Assembly (NCBI RefSeq): GCF_009867135.1
Contig: NZ_CP047226.1
Coordinates: forward strand, 620,001-684,000
Origin: Moraxella osloensis
GTDB lineage: Bacteria > Pseudomonadota > Gammaproteobacteria > Pseudomonadales > Moraxellaceae
Length of the DNA stretch: 64,000 nt
Direction: 5' to 3'
Made by a program: the position numbers and the translations under genes. The notes beneath the pieces were generated by a model. It was not told the origin of the DNA. It did not search any database and was given only the letters and a program-made list of their open reading frames with translations. This document shows, piece after piece, positions 1 to 8,238 of this stretch (position 1 is the stretch's first letter; each line of letters starts with the position of its first letter).

Positions 1-84
1 GCGCTCCGCGGTTTTGATAATGATTTGCTTGGCAATATTGGGAATTGCGTCAGCGTCTATCCACAGGGTAATTTTTGCTGTCAT
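1..84 (-). CDS. YaiI/YqxD family (DUF188, UPF0178) protein, N-terminal fragment
   Basis: Only the first 28 codons are inside the window; the gene runs off the left edge. The ATG is the complement of 82-84. The start of the protein reads MTAKITLWIDADAIPN and continues to a KTAER segment. This is the family's N-terminal signature of a short strand ending in an Asp-Ala-Asp (W-I/V-D-A-D) motif followed by a Lys/Arg-rich helix. The family has a PIN-like nuclease fold, but its function is not established. It lies 17 bp downstream of the DUF442 gene on the same strand and could be the last gene of that transcript. The assignment rests on a short piece. Confidence 0.7.
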   Translation of the reverse strand, partial: MTAKITLWIDADAIPNIAKQIIIKTAER

Positions 85-101
85 GGCTTTCACTAAAAAG
101 A

Positions 102-434
102 TTAGTCGTCTAGCAAATCAAGCTGTTTGGCAGACTGGAATAACACGTTTGAGCGGTTGCCTGAACGACAGAACATAAACACGGGTTTTTCTGCTTGATT
201 AAAAATCTCGGCAAACTGTTCAACTTGCTCACGGGTTAATTGACCACCAACGACCGGTAGATAATGATAGGCGAGCCCTGCTTGCTGTGCTTTAGTAGCG
301 ATATCTGTTTGTAGCGGTTGGTTGGGTTCTTCGCCATCGGGGCGGTTGTTGATGATGGTTTTAAAGCCCTGCGCCCCGATTTTGTCAACTTGCTGTGGCT
401 CAATTTGACCATAAAAAACAGTATTTTTTGGCAT
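102..434 (-). CDS. DUF442 / TIGR01244 family sulfurtransferase-phosphatase-like protein
   Basis: A 110-residue single-domain protein with a phosphatase-like fold. The active-site loop CRSGNRS lies at residues 89-95; the Cys89-to-Arg94 spacing resembles a rhodanese loop more than a classical CX5R tyrosine phosphatase. In bacteria this domain is found next to, or fused to, ETHE1-like persulfide dioxygenases (Blh), and it is thought to handle sulfane sulfur. The context here agrees: a SulP transporter and a BigR-like ArsR regulator lie upstream on the same strand, and a Blh-like metallo-hydrolase is transcribed divergently. The role in persulfide metabolism is inferred. A pure protein-phosphatase role cannot be excluded. 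Confidence 0.8.
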   Translation of the reverse strand: MPKNTVFYGQIEPQQVDKIGAQGFKTIINNRPDGEEPNQPLQTDIATKAQQAGLAYHYLPVVGGQLTREQVEQFAEIFNQAEKPVFMFCRSGNRSNVLFQSAKQLDLLDD

Positions 435-511
435 GTTGTGTTTCCTTATAAAGTTAGCGTTATAAAATTAGCGTTGATTATTCATGTTTTTACTGACTGC
501 GACAAGTATAT

Positions 512-2227
512 TTATTGGGTTAATTGTTTAACGGCTTGTTGCGTACTTAAAAATACCTTGCCTGTTAATTTTTGAATCACATCGGTTTTTTCAATCACAT
601 CCATCACCGGCCCTTTGACTTCCGAAAAATGTAGGGTGATAGCTTGAGCTGCCAAATTTTGGTTTAAATTGATGAGCATATCTTGTGCGGTCAAATCGAT
701 ATGATTGACTGCCGACAACATCAGCACCAGATTTTTGGTCTGTGAATGACTGGCAATCGCCTGCTCAATAAACTGTAGCACGGACTGGGCATTACCATAA
801 AACAGGCTTTCATCAATGCGAATGATCAACAAATCATCAAACTGGGTCACTGCATGGCGTGCAACATTACGAAAATGCCCGGTATCACCAATTTGACCCA
901 CAATCGCGATATGCGGGTGGCTGGTTTGCCAAATCAAGCCTGCAAAGGAGGCAAACAGCCCCAGCACCAAGCCAATATTTAGCCCAAACAATAACACACC
1001 TGTGAGTGCCACGCCAAATGCCAGCGCATCGAGCTTGTCATAGCGCAGCGCTTGCTTAAGCGTTTGTACATCAATCAGGCTGATAATCACTGACATGATC
1101 GTAGCACCCAATATGGCATAGGGGAGTGGCTCTAAAGTCTGGCTAAAAAACAGCAGCACCAATGCCATCACCAGTACCGATAACATACTGGCAAGGGGAC
1201 TTTGCGCGCCCGCATCGACATTTACCGCGGTGCGTGAGAAGCCACCGACAATAGTAAACGACTGAAAAAACGCACCTGCGATATTGGCAACGCCTAGCCC
1301 TTTGAGTTCTAGATTAGCATCGTAAGCTTCATGGCGTTGTCGGGCAAATGAGCTGGCAACCGAGTTGCTAGAGACAAACGCAATCAGCGCCATCAATCCG
1401 GCTGCAGGTAATAAATTAATGAGTTCAACGGGCGAAATCTGATAAAACGGCAGCACAAAATGCGGCAAACCACTGGGTACATCCGCTACCGTGCGAATAC
1501 CGATAGCGGCAAAATTGCCAACTTGACTGGCGATAATACCGATTGCCAGTACCGCAAGGGGTAACATACGCGTGATGACCTCAATGACTTTGGGCGCCAA
1601 TAGTGGCTTGAGCCAAGTTTTAAGATAATAGCGGTTGATAAACAGTACGGTGAATGCCGCAACGCCGACCATCAAGGTGGGCACGTGCAACTCACGGCGA
1701 TGAAACAAAAAGGTTTCAACATTCTCTAGCAGTGAATTGCCACTGATCGCGATACCCGTCACATATTTGATTTGCCCGACCAAAATTAAAATCGCCGCGC
1801 CACTAATAAACCCTGCCGTCACGCCACGGCTAATAAACTGGGTAATCCAGCCGAGCCGAAACACGCTTGCTAGCCACAATAGTGCCCCTGTTATCAGCGC
1901 CAAAAACGACGCCATAATGGCATAATGCATCGGCGGTAACTCGTTATAGGGCTGTAGCGCTTGTGCGGTCATAATCGCAGTAATCGCCACAGGACCGACG
2001 GCATTGACCGAGCTTGCGCCAATCCACGCATACACCAATACCGGCACAATCGCTGAGTATAACCCATACACAGGGGGCAACCCTGACAGCATGGCATAGC
2101 CCAAACTTTGCGGAATCACCAAAATACCCACGATAATGCCCGCCAACAAATCTTGACTGAGATTTGCCTTGTTATAGTGCGTTACCCAGTGGGGTAAGCG
2201 TCGCAAGTTGGCTGCATGTAATGGCAA
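512..2227 (-). CDS. SulP family inorganic anion transporter with C-terminal STAS domain
   Basis: A 571-residue inner-membrane protein. It opens with the SulP signature region (residues about 26-60, including DLLAGIIVGILVIPQSLGYAM and the LPPVYGLYSA motif). About 10-14 hydrophobic segments follow, then a soluble STAS domain from about residue 440. The family exchanges sulfate, bicarbonate or other small anions; the substrate here is not readable from sequence. It sits between the ArsR-type regulator and the DUF442 gene, all on the minus strand. Export or exchange of sulfite or sulfate produced by persulfide oxidation is a reasonable inference; in other bacteria a TauE-type sulfite exporter often fills this place. 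Length is normal for the family. Confidence 0.9.
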   Translation of the reverse strand: MPLHAANLRRLPHWVTHYNKANLSQDLLAGIIVGILVIPQSLGYAMLSGLPPVYGLYSAIVPVLVYAWIGASSVNAVGPVAITAIMTAQALQPYNELPPMHYAIMASFLALITGALLWLASVFRLGWITQFISRGVTAGFISGAAILILVGQIKYVTGIAISGNSLLENVETFLFHRRELHVPTLMVGVAAFTVLFINRYYLKTWLKPLLAPKVIEVITRMLPLAVLAIGIIASQVGNFAAIGIRTVADVPSGLPHFVLPFYQISPVELINLLPAAGLMALIAFVSSNSVASSFARQRHEAYDANLELKGLGVANIAGAFFQSFTIVGGFSRTAVNVDAGAQSPLASMLSVLVMALVLLFFSQTLEPLPYAILGATIMSVIISLIDVQTLKQALRYDKLDALAFGVALTGVLLFGLNIGLVLGLFASFAGLIWQTSHPHIAIVGQIGDTGHFRNVARHAVTQFDDLLIIRIDESLFYGNAQSVLQFIEQAIASHSQTKNLVLMLSAVNHIDLTAQDMLINLNQNLAAQAITLHFSEVKGPVMDVIEKTDVIQKLTGKVFLSTQQAVKQLTQ

Positions 2228-2306
2228 GGTGGTTATCCCGATACAGTGGTTATTCCAATAAATTAGCTTTCCAATAAATTAGCAGACAGGTCAGCTTTAG
2301 ACTTAA

Positions 2307-2657
2307 TTATTTTGTCTGACAAAAGCGATCGTACAGTACATTAAGGATTGCCAAGGCATCCTCACTGGCGACTGAATAATAGATTTGTTTGCCCTCGCGG
2401 CGGGTGTTGACCAAACCATCTTTACGCAAAATCCCCAATTGCTGCGACAGACTTGGTTGACCCAGTCCCACTTTCTCTTCAAGCTGGCTCACACAATGCT
2501 CACCTTGCGTCAATTGACACAGCAGCATCAAGCGGTCAGGATGAGATAACGACTTTAACAACTGGCTGGCTTTTCCTGCAGCAGCGTGCATTTGATCGAG
2601 CATGGTTGCATCCATCGACACAGGCGCATCGGGCTGCGGTTCGGCAATTTCAGACAT
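2307..2657 (-). CDS. ArsR/SmtB family regulator, BigR/SqrR-like persulfide sensor
   Basis: A 116-residue winged-helix repressor. The recognition helix region is QPSLSQQLGILRKDGLV (residues 67-83), followed by the beta-hairpin wing ending in KQIYYSV. Cysteines are at 47 (in LLCQL), 55 and 113. The pair Cys47 and Cys113 matches the two conserved thiols that BigR, SqrR and YgaV use to form a tetrasulfide link when they sense persulfide; the metal-binding CxC of ArsR is absent. A GGGGGA ribosome-binding site precedes the ATG. It probably represses both itself with sulP and the divergent metallo-hydrolase through AT-rich palindromes at 2735-2800. The sensing mode is inferred from the Cys pattern and neighbours. 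Confidence 0.85.
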   Translation of the reverse strand: MSEIAEPQPDAPVSMDATMLDQMHAAAGKASQLLKSLSHPDRLMLLCQLTQGEHCVSQLEEKVGLGQPSLSQQLGILRKDGLVNTRREGKQIYYSVASEDALAILNVLYDRFCQTK

Positions 2658-2734
2658 GACTTTTCCCCCAAGGTATTTTGATGGCTGATACGCAATCGCT
2701 GATGCTAACTGCTGCTACCATCAAACGTCTTACA

Positions 2735-2800
2735 TAATTTTAAAATTAATAAACGTTTGTGCCAATACAATATATTGAAAAACATATTATAAAATAATAT
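2735..2800. promoter_or_regulatory. AT-rich palindromes in the divergent promoter region, candidate BigR/SqrR-type operators
   Basis: Three dyads lie between the ArsR-type gene and the persulfide dioxygenase gene. They are TAATTTTAAAATTA at 2735-2748, CAATATATTG at 2768-2777, and ATATTAT-AAA-ATAATAT at 2784-2800 with perfect 7-bp arms. A wider inverted repeat, CAAACGT (2722-2728) and ACGTTTG (2753-2759), flanks the first. AT-rich imperfect palindromes of this kind are known operators of BigR-type regulators. The assignment to the adjacent regulator is inferred from position. Confidence 0.5.
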
Positions 2801-2924
2801 AATGAATTGAGCAACGCCTTGCAACACCTTGCAATACCGCTATTATACAAAAGTATAAAGTGTTTTTTCAGTTGAAATTGCCATAAAGATATGCCAAAAG
2901 CGTTTTTAGAGAACAGGAAAACTT

Positions 2925-3806
2925 ATGAATATTCATTCTTTTTTAGACAAAGACACTGAAACTTTTACCCACGTTCTAATCGATACAGCTAGCAAACACT
3001 GTGCCATCATCGATCCAGTATTGGATTTTGACCCCGCAGCCGGCAAAATTAGCTATGACAATGCCAATAACGTCATTGGGTTTGTCAAATCACAAGGGTT
3101 GACCTTGGACTATATCATCGAAACCCATGCCCATGCCGATCATTTATCGTCCGCGCCTTATATCAAAGCGCAATTAGGCGGTAAAATAGTGATGGGTAAA
3201 TATATTGATAAGGTGCAAAAAACCTTTAAAACCATTTTTAACTTTGACGACCTAGCCACCGATGCCAGTCAATTTGATATTTTGACTGAGGAAGGCACCG
3301 AGCTAACACTGGGTGATTTGAGCATTACAGCCATGCATGTACCGGGTCATACCCCTGCCGATATGGCATATAAAGTGACGGATAAAAGCGCGGACAAAGA
3401 AAAAATTGCGGTATTCGTCGGTGATACTATCTTTGCCCCTGATGTCGGCTCTGCACGCTGTGACTTTCCCCATGGTAGTGCCGAGGATTTGTATGACTCG
3501 ATTCAGCGTTTATTAGCCTTGCCCGATGATACCCTGCTGTATCTTTGCCATGATTATCCACCCAAGGGTGGGCGTGAGCATATCGCAACGGTTTATGTCG
3601 GTGAGCAGAAATTACGCAACATTCATGTCAAACAAGGCACGCCTAAAGCAGAATTTGTACGAATGCGTAACCAACGTGACAAAACACTTGCAATGCCACG
3701 TTTGATTTTGCCATCGGTACAAGTTAACATCAATGCAGGTGAATTGCCAAAACCAGAAGACAATGGCGTTCACTACCTTAAAATTCCCTTAAATCAATTA
3801 TCATAA
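2925..3806 (+). CDS. MBL-fold metallo-hydrolase, persulfide dioxygenase-like (Blh/ETHE1-like)
   Basis: A 293-residue metallo-beta-lactamase-fold protein. The metal motif THAHADH is at residues 67-73, a GHTPADMAYK motif supplies a further His, a GDTIFAPDVGSARCDFPHG stretch carries the bridging Asp, and LCHDYPP lies near the C-terminus. These are features of the ETHE1/Blh branch, mononuclear iron enzymes that oxidise glutathione persulfide to sulfite; glyoxalase II is the main alternative. The divergent ArsR-type sensor with BigR-like cysteines and the DUF442 gene support the persulfide assignment. It is followed after 18 bp by a DUF2892 gene, so the two are probably cotranscribed. An AGGA site lies upstream of the ATG. 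Confidence 0.88.
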   Translation: MNIHSFLDKDTETFTHVLIDTASKHCAIIDPVLDFDPAAGKISYDNANNVIGFVKSQGLTLDYIIETHAHADHLSSAPYIKAQLGGKIVMGKYIDKVQKTFKTIFNFDDLATDASQFDILTEEGTELTLGDLSITAMHVPGHTPADMAYKVTDKSADKEKIAVFVGDTIFAPDVGSARCDFPHGSAEDLYDSIQRLLALPDDTLLYLCHDYPPKGGREHIATVYVGEQKLRNIHVKQGTPKAEFVRMRNQRDKTLAMPRLILPSVQVNINAGELPKPEDNGVHYLKIPLNQLS

Positions 3807-3824
3807 AATAAGGAAGAAGAATAA

Positions 3825-4247
3825 ATGAAAACCAATGTGGGCAACAAAGAGCGTATCGCGCGCGTGATTGCGGGTCTTGCAATCTTAAAATCATCAAAAT
3901 CAAAAAAAATGAAATTATTCGCCCTAGCGCCTTTAATTTCAGGGGCGACAGGTCATTGTCCTTGTTACAGCAAGCTTGGCATCAATACCGCCAAATCAGC
4001 AGCAGATAGCAAAAAACACTCTAAAGCGCAATCCAAAGACCATGCTAAAGATAGCGCTAATGACAAAAGCACCGTGATTGACAGTGTCATGCAAACAGCT
4101 GAAACCTTAAAAGAAACAGTTCAAGAAAAAGCAGCCACGCTTAAAGAGACTGCTCAGGAAAAAATAGAAGAACTTGCAGACGCCAAGAAAGCTGACCATG
4201 CAGACAAAGCAGAAAAGTCAGAACAATCAGAAAAAAAAGAGGCTTAA
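3825..4247 (+). CDS. DUF2892-like protein with LEA-like Lys/Ala/Glu-rich tail
   Basis: A 140-residue protein in two parts. Residues about 1-55 resemble DUF2892, the small domain also found at the end of rhodanese YgaP. They start MKTNVGNKERIARVIAGLA and end in a GHCPCYSKLGINT motif where the family usually has GWCPLYSLLGINT. The middle segment, normally hydrophobic, is interrupted here by KSSKSKK, so membrane insertion is less certain. Residues about 56-140 are highly charged; 11-residue units of the type TLKETxQEKxx occur in tandem near residues 90-113, as in group 3 LEA or apolipoprotein-like amphipathic helices. Its position behind the persulfide dioxygenase gene suggests a role in sulfane-sulfur handling or stress, but no function is known. 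Confidence 0.75.
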   Translation: MKTNVGNKERIARVIAGLAILKSSKSKKMKLFALAPLISGATGHCPCYSKLGINTAKSAADSKKHSKAQSKDHAKDSANDKSTVIDSVMQTAETLKETVQEKAATLKETAQEKIEELADAKKADHADKAEKSEQSEKKEA

Positions 4248-4310
4248 TCTAGGCGGCTTTAATTTAAGCGAATGTGACATTCGTTATAGCCTAATAAAAG
4301 ACTGAGAAAA

Positions 4311-4334
4311 GGCATCCGTTTGGGTGTCTTTTTT
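4311..4334 (+). terminator. Rho-independent terminator after the DUF2892 gene
   Basis: The stem GGCATCC / GGGTGTC (two G-U pairs) has a GTTT loop and is followed by six T residues. It ends the persulfide transcript about 40 bp before the trpF start. Confidence 0.7.
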
Positions 4335-4376
4335 CGTTATACTAGCTTTTATCATTTTCAAGACAAACACAACTCA

Positions 4377-5024
4377 ATGAAAAATACAGCGGTCAAATTT
4401 TGCGGCTTTACCCAACTTGAAGATATTACAAATGCGGTCAATCTTGGCGTCGATGCGGTGGGTTTTGTATTTTATGAGCCAAGCCCCCGAGCAGTGACCA
4501 CCGAGCAAGCCTGTGAGCTTGCCAAAGCGGTGCCTGCGTTTACCACGCTGGTGGCATTGGTGGTCAATATGCCCGAGCAAGAATTGGTTTATCTATCGCA
4601 TCACGTGCCGTTTGATATCGTGCAGTTTCATGGTGATGAATCGCCGCAAGAATGCAAGCTGATGGCGGATAGAATCAATAAACGCTGGATAAAGGCATTA
4701 CGTATCAGCCATGATGACACCACGGAGACGATTGTCACCCAAATCCAAGAGCTTAAAGACTTTGGCGCGTGTAGCGTGCTACTTGACGCCTATCATCCCG
4801 ATAAATTTGGCGGAACGGGCGATAGTTTTGATTGGGATAAAATCCCTAAAAACTCACCTTTACCGATTATTTTGGCTGGGGGTTTAACGGCGGATAACGT
4901 GGGCGAAGCGATTGCCAAAACCAATGTCTACGGCGTGGATGTGAGTGGCGGTATTGAATCGGCGAAAGGGGTGAAAAGTTTGGAGAAAATGTCAGCATTT
5001 TTAAACGTTGTAAAATCAAATTAG
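4377..5024 (+). CDS. trpF: phosphoribosylanthranilate isomerase
   Basis: A 215-residue (beta/alpha)8 barrel enzyme of tryptophan synthesis that converts N-(5-phosphoribosyl)anthranilate to CdRP. The catalytic Cys lies in the KFCGFTQLED opening. Other landmarks are the GGTGDSFDW phosphate-site loop, ILAGGLTADNV and the GVDVSGGIES motif at the end. The ATG at 4377 is chosen because the family starts a few residues before the K-F/I-C-G motif; an in-frame start 57 bp upstream would fall in the preceding terminator. It is cytoplasmic. The usual partner trpB follows only after two other genes. Confidence 0.95.
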   Translation: MKNTAVKFCGFTQLEDITNAVNLGVDAVGFVFYEPSPRAVTTEQACELAKAVPAFTTLVALVVNMPEQELVYLSHHVPFDIVQFHGDESPQECKLMADRINKRWIKALRISHDDTTETIVTQIQELKDFGACSVLLDAYHPDKFGGTGDSFDWDKIPKNSPLPIILAGGLTADNVGEAIAKTNVYGVDVSGGIESAKGVKSLEKMSAFLNVVKSN

Positions 5025-5041
5025 AAGTCATTTGGAACAGA

Positions 5042-5422
5042 ATGAAACTCGTTACTTTATATATTCCTAAGGAAAAAACTGAAAGTTTTCATCAATGGCT
5101 TTGTGATAAAAGGAATGTTAATGGTGAAATAAAAAATCTTACCAATAATCCAAATGATTTTCTTTACATTGAAAGCTTCAGCAATTGGATTGATGAATTG
5201 GACAAAGAAGATATTTATGAAATTAAAAGTTTGGTTGGAGACTTTTCTTCATTCACTATTCATTGGCGAAATAATCACAATCTATTTATGTTTCTAAGTG
5301 AAATAAATGAAATTTATAGTTTTGTGATTGATAATGACAATTGGCAGAAAAAAATCAACACAGAACTGATGAAACTAAACTTTGAAGAATTTGATAAATG
5401 GATTCTAGGAAAAAGTGAATAA
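5042..5422 (+). CDS. hypothetical protein, AT-rich gene
   Basis: I do not recognise this 126-residue protein. It is acidic and rich in Asn, Ile, Phe and Trp, with no signal peptide or membrane segment. Its codons are much richer in A and T than those of trpF or the SDR gene on either side. It starts 17 bp after trpF with only a weak GGA ribosome-binding site and is in the same orientation. The size, acidity and AT-richness resemble many orphan or immunity-type genes gained by transfer, but no toxin gene is adjacent and the sequence shows no motif that proves this. Confidence 0.7.
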   Translation: MKLVTLYIPKEKTESFHQWLCDKRNVNGEIKNLTNNPNDFLYIESFSNWIDELDKEDIYEIKSLVGDFSSFTIHWRNNHNLFMFLSEINEIYSFVIDNDNWQKKINTELMKLNFEEFDKWILGKSE

Positions 5423-5475
5423 TGAGTCAACTCAATCAAGTATTAATTTAACATTGCAAAATTAATAAAATTCTA

Positions 5476-5495
5476 TATACTAACGTACTAGTATA
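5476..5495. promoter_or_regulatory. inverted repeat overlapping a -10 box, candidate operator of the SDR gene
   Basis: TATACTA-ACGTAC-TAGTATA has perfect 7-bp arms and a 6-bp centre. It overlaps a consensus-like TATAAT at 5492-5497, about 30 bp upstream of the SDR start codon. The geometry suits a dimeric TetR, MarR or HxlR-type repressor, but no regulator gene of these families is adjacent. Confidence 0.4.
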
Positions 5496-5524
5496 ATAGA
5501 ACATGAAAAATGATAGGGGATACA

Positions 5525-6277
5525 ATGAATATCTTGGTCACAGGCGTTACCGCAGGATTTGGCAAAGCGATTGCCGAATTACTCATATCAAAAGGTCATA
5601 CCGTCATCGGCACGGGCAGACGCCAAGAAAAACTGGACGAACTACAGACCCAATTGGGCGACAAATTTATCCCGCTAAACTTTGACGTATCGGACTTGCC
5701 CGCCACCAAAACCGCGCTACAAACTTTGCCAAATGATTTGCTTACCAACATCGATGTACTGGTCAATAACGCAGGATTGGCACTCGGACTTGAACCGGCG
5801 GATAAAACAGACTTTGCCGATTGGCAACAAATGGTCAATACCAATATTCTAGGCTTGATTCATTTAACCCATGAAATTTTACCTTTCATGGTCGCCAACA
5901 ACGACGGTTACATTATTAATTTAAGCTCAACCGCAGGCAATTATCCGTATTTTGGTGGTAATGTGTATGGCGCGACCAAAGCCTTTGTGACCCAGTTTAG
6001 CCTAAACTTACGTGCCGATTTGGTCGGTAAAAATATCCGTGTCAGTAATATCGAGCCAGGACTATGTGGTGGCACAGAGTTTAGCAATATTCGCTTTCAT
6101 GGCGATGACGCCAAAGCTGCCCAAGTTTATGACAGCGTGCAGTATGTCACCCCTCAAGATATCGCCAATATGGTGGCATGGCTGATTGAACAGCCCAAAC
6201 ACGTCAATATCAACCGTATCGAAGTCATGCCAACCGCACAAACCTTTGCAGGCTTAAAAGTCGTTAAAGATTTATAA
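5525..6277 (+). CDS. SDR family oxidoreductase, YdfG-like 3-hydroxy acid dehydrogenase
   Basis: A 250-residue classical short-chain dehydrogenase. The N-terminal Rossmann motif is [12 protein letters not shown] (TGxxxGxG), followed by the VNNAG motif. The catalytic Ser is in INLSSTAG and the Tyr-Lys pair is in VYGATKAFV. The E. coli relative YdfG is an NADP-dependent L-allo-threonine/3-hydroxypropionate dehydrogenase that also matches the [14 protein letters not shown] segment. Start 5525 is preceded by AGGGGAT; an in-frame ATG 15 bp upstream lacks such a site. It sits 16 bp before trpB and may share a transcript with it, although no tryptophan role is known. Confidence 0.88.
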   Translation: MNILVTGVTAGFGKAIAELLISKGHTVIGTGRRQEKLDELQTQLGDKFIPLNFDVSDLPATKTALQTLPNDLLTNIDVLVNNAGLALGLEPADKTDFADWQQMVNTNILGLIHLTHEILPFMVANNDGYIINLSSTAGNYPYFGGNVYGATKAFVTQFSLNLRADLVGKNIRVSNIEPGLCGGTEFSNIRFHGDDAKAAQVYDSVQYVTPQDIANMVAWLIEQPKHVNINRIEVMPTAQTFAGLKVVKDL

Positions 6278-6293
6278 AATTAGAGAGAAAATA

Positions 6294-7520
6294 ATGAACA
6301 TTCAAAACCCAACTGAAGTAAAAGACTTCAATCAATACCCAGATGCCAGCGGACATTTTGGCATTCATGGGGGACGCTTTGTCTCTGAAACCCTGATGGC
6401 GGCACTGGAACAACTTGAGCATATCTACAACACTGCCAAAGCTGACCCCGAATTTTGGAAAGCCTTTCAAGACGACTTGGTCAATTATGTTGGCAGACCA
6501 ACACCGCTTTATCATGCCAAGCGCCTAAGTGATGATATCGGTGGCGCGCAGATTTATCTTAAACGTGAAGACTTGAATCATACCGGCGCTCACAAAGTCA
6601 ACAACACCATCGGTCAAGCCTTGCTTGCCAAAATGGTCGGCAAAAAACGCATCATTGCCGAGACAGGCGCAGGACAACATGGCGTAGCAACTGCCACCAT
6701 CGCGGCGCGTCTGGGCTTAGAGTGCGTGGTGTATATGGGCGCAGATGATGTCGAACGCCAAGCCATGAACGTGTATCGTATGCGTTTGCTTGGGGCGGCA
6801 GTGATACCTGTCACCTCGGGTACTCGCACGCTCAAAGACGCCATGAACGAAGCCATGCGTGACTGGGTCACCAATGTCGATAGCACTTATTATGTCATTG
6901 GCACTGTCGCAGGTCCGCACCCATACCCCATGCTGGTACGTGACTTTCAAGCCATTATCGGCAAAGAAGCCAAACTACAACACTACCAAAAAACAGGCAA
7001 ACTGCCCGATGCGTTGGTCGCTTGTGTCGGTGGCGGTAGTAATGCCATTGGACTGTTTTATGACTTTTTAAATGATAAAGACGTCAAAATGTATGGTATC
7101 GAAGCCGGCGGCGATGGGGTCGAGACAGGCCACCATGCTGCACCACTTACCGTCGGTCGAGTGGGGGTATTACACGGTAACCGCACGTATTTGATGGCGG
7201 ATGATGATGGGCAGATTTTGGGCACCCATTCGATTTCAGCAGGGCTTGATTACCCTGGCGTGGGTCCTGAGCATAGTTTCTTAAAGGATATCGACCGTGT
7301 GCAGTATGTACCTTGTACCGATGAAGAAGCGATGGTGGGATTTCGTGAATGTACCCAAAAAGAAGGCATTATTCCTGCACTAGAAAGCTCGCACGCCATT
7401 GCGTATGCGTTAAAACTTGCCAAGACCATGAGCAAAGACCAGTCGATTATTGTCAATCTGTCGGGTCGTGGGGATAAGGATTTGCATACCGTCATGAAAC
7501 GTGATGGTATTGAGATTTGA
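6294..7520 (+). CDS. trpB: tryptophan synthase beta chain
   Basis: A 408-residue PLP enzyme that condenses indole with serine as part of the alpha2beta2 complex. The PLP lysine is Lys101 in [11 protein letters not shown], and the phosphate-binding loop is VGGGSNAIG. The family N-terminus ([16 protein letters not shown]) and the C-terminal [13 protein letters not shown] are intact. Length is normal. Its partner trpA lies downstream, separated by an unrelated AT-rich membrane protein gene, which is unusual because trpB and trpA are normally adjacent or overlapping. Confidence 0.97.
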   Translation: MNIQNPTEVKDFNQYPDASGHFGIHGGRFVSETLMAALEQLEHIYNTAKADPEFWKAFQDDLVNYVGRPTPLYHAKRLSDDIGGAQIYLKREDLNHTGAHKVNNTIGQALLAKMVGKKRIIAETGAGQHGVATATIAARLGLECVVYMGADDVERQAMNVYRMRLLGAAVIPVTSGTRTLKDAMNEAMRDWVTNVDSTYYVIGTVAGPHPYPMLVRDFQAIIGKEAKLQHYQKTGKLPDALVACVGGGSNAIGLFYDFLNDKDVKMYGIEAGGDGVETGHHAAPLTVGRVGVLHGNRTYLMADDDGQILGTHSISAGLDYPGVGPEHSFLKDIDRVQYVPCTDEEAMVGFRECTQKEGIIPALESSHAIAYALKLAKTMSKDQSIIVNLSGRGDKDLHTVMKRDGIEI

Positions 7521-7601
7521 TTGATAATCTGCTCAATTGGAATGGCTTAAATTCACTCGGTTTTACATTTATAGTTATGAGAGATACAGTTTAGTGAATT
7601 A

Positions 7602-8201
7602 ATGGGGATGATGACAAATAATACTGAAATGCAACTGCCAACTAATAGCTACAAAATAATTTATTATTTGTACATGGCTTTTGCTTTTTACTTTCTAATC
7701 GGTGTTTATGCCAATTTTCACGAAGGTATTTGGGAGATTTTATACCAACTTAGTTTTAGTATGGTTTTTCTTTCAATAATGGCAGCTAGCTATTTTATAT
7801 TTCAAAAAATGCGACAAGGGAATGATAGTGTTTTAGCCGATATTAGAAGTGGCATTCTGGTCATCATATTTTTAGCAATTATATTATTTCTTGGTTCATT
7901 TGAATTTAAACAGAGCTTTTATGCTGTTTTTGAGCCCACTAAAACAGCGATGGCTGATGAATACACAACCCAAATAAAAGACTATCGTGGGACGAAGCAG
8001 TATTATTTATTTTTTGATGATAAAGAAAATCCAAACTCTTGCGATAGTCATATACAAAAGTGCAAATATCAATATAAAGTGAGAATCAATAGTGGCACTT
8101 ATCAAAAGATAAATAATAAACAGCAAATGGTAAAAGACAATCCTTTGAAAATATTCTATAAGCCGAAAGCTGAAATTTTAATGAAATGGGAAGCTATTTA
8201 A
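7602..8201 (+). CDS. hypothetical membrane protein, AT-rich gene between trpB and trpA
   Basis: A 199-residue protein that I do not recognise. Three hydrophobic segments are visible at about residues 17-40, 46-68 and 83-105. A soluble domain of roughly 95 residues follows, rich in Lys, Asn and Tyr, with two Cys (NSCDSHIQKCKY). Base use is AT-rich compared with trpB and trpA. The start could be at 7602, 7608 or 7611, since three ATG codons follow one another in frame and a GGGGA lies just before the last. It splits the trpBA pair and looks like an inserted gene. Confidence 0.7.
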   Translation: MGMMTNNTEMQLPTNSYKIIYYLYMAFAFYFLIGVYANFHEGIWEILYQLSFSMVFLSIMAASYFIFQKMRQGNDSVLADIRSGILVIIFLAIILFLGSFEFKQSFYAVFEPTKTAMADEYTTQIKDYRGTKQYYLFFDDKENPNSCDSHIQKCKYQYKVRINSGTYQKINNKQQMVKDNPLKIFYKPKAEILMKWEAI

Positions 8202-8238
8202 ACTTCCCAATAAATTTACGCTAATATTAGGAAAACCT

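Noticed and set aside
102-434. DUF442 gene considered as a classical tyrosine phosphatase.
   Set aside because: The loop is CX4R (Cys89, Arg94) and the neighbours are sulfur-metabolism genes.
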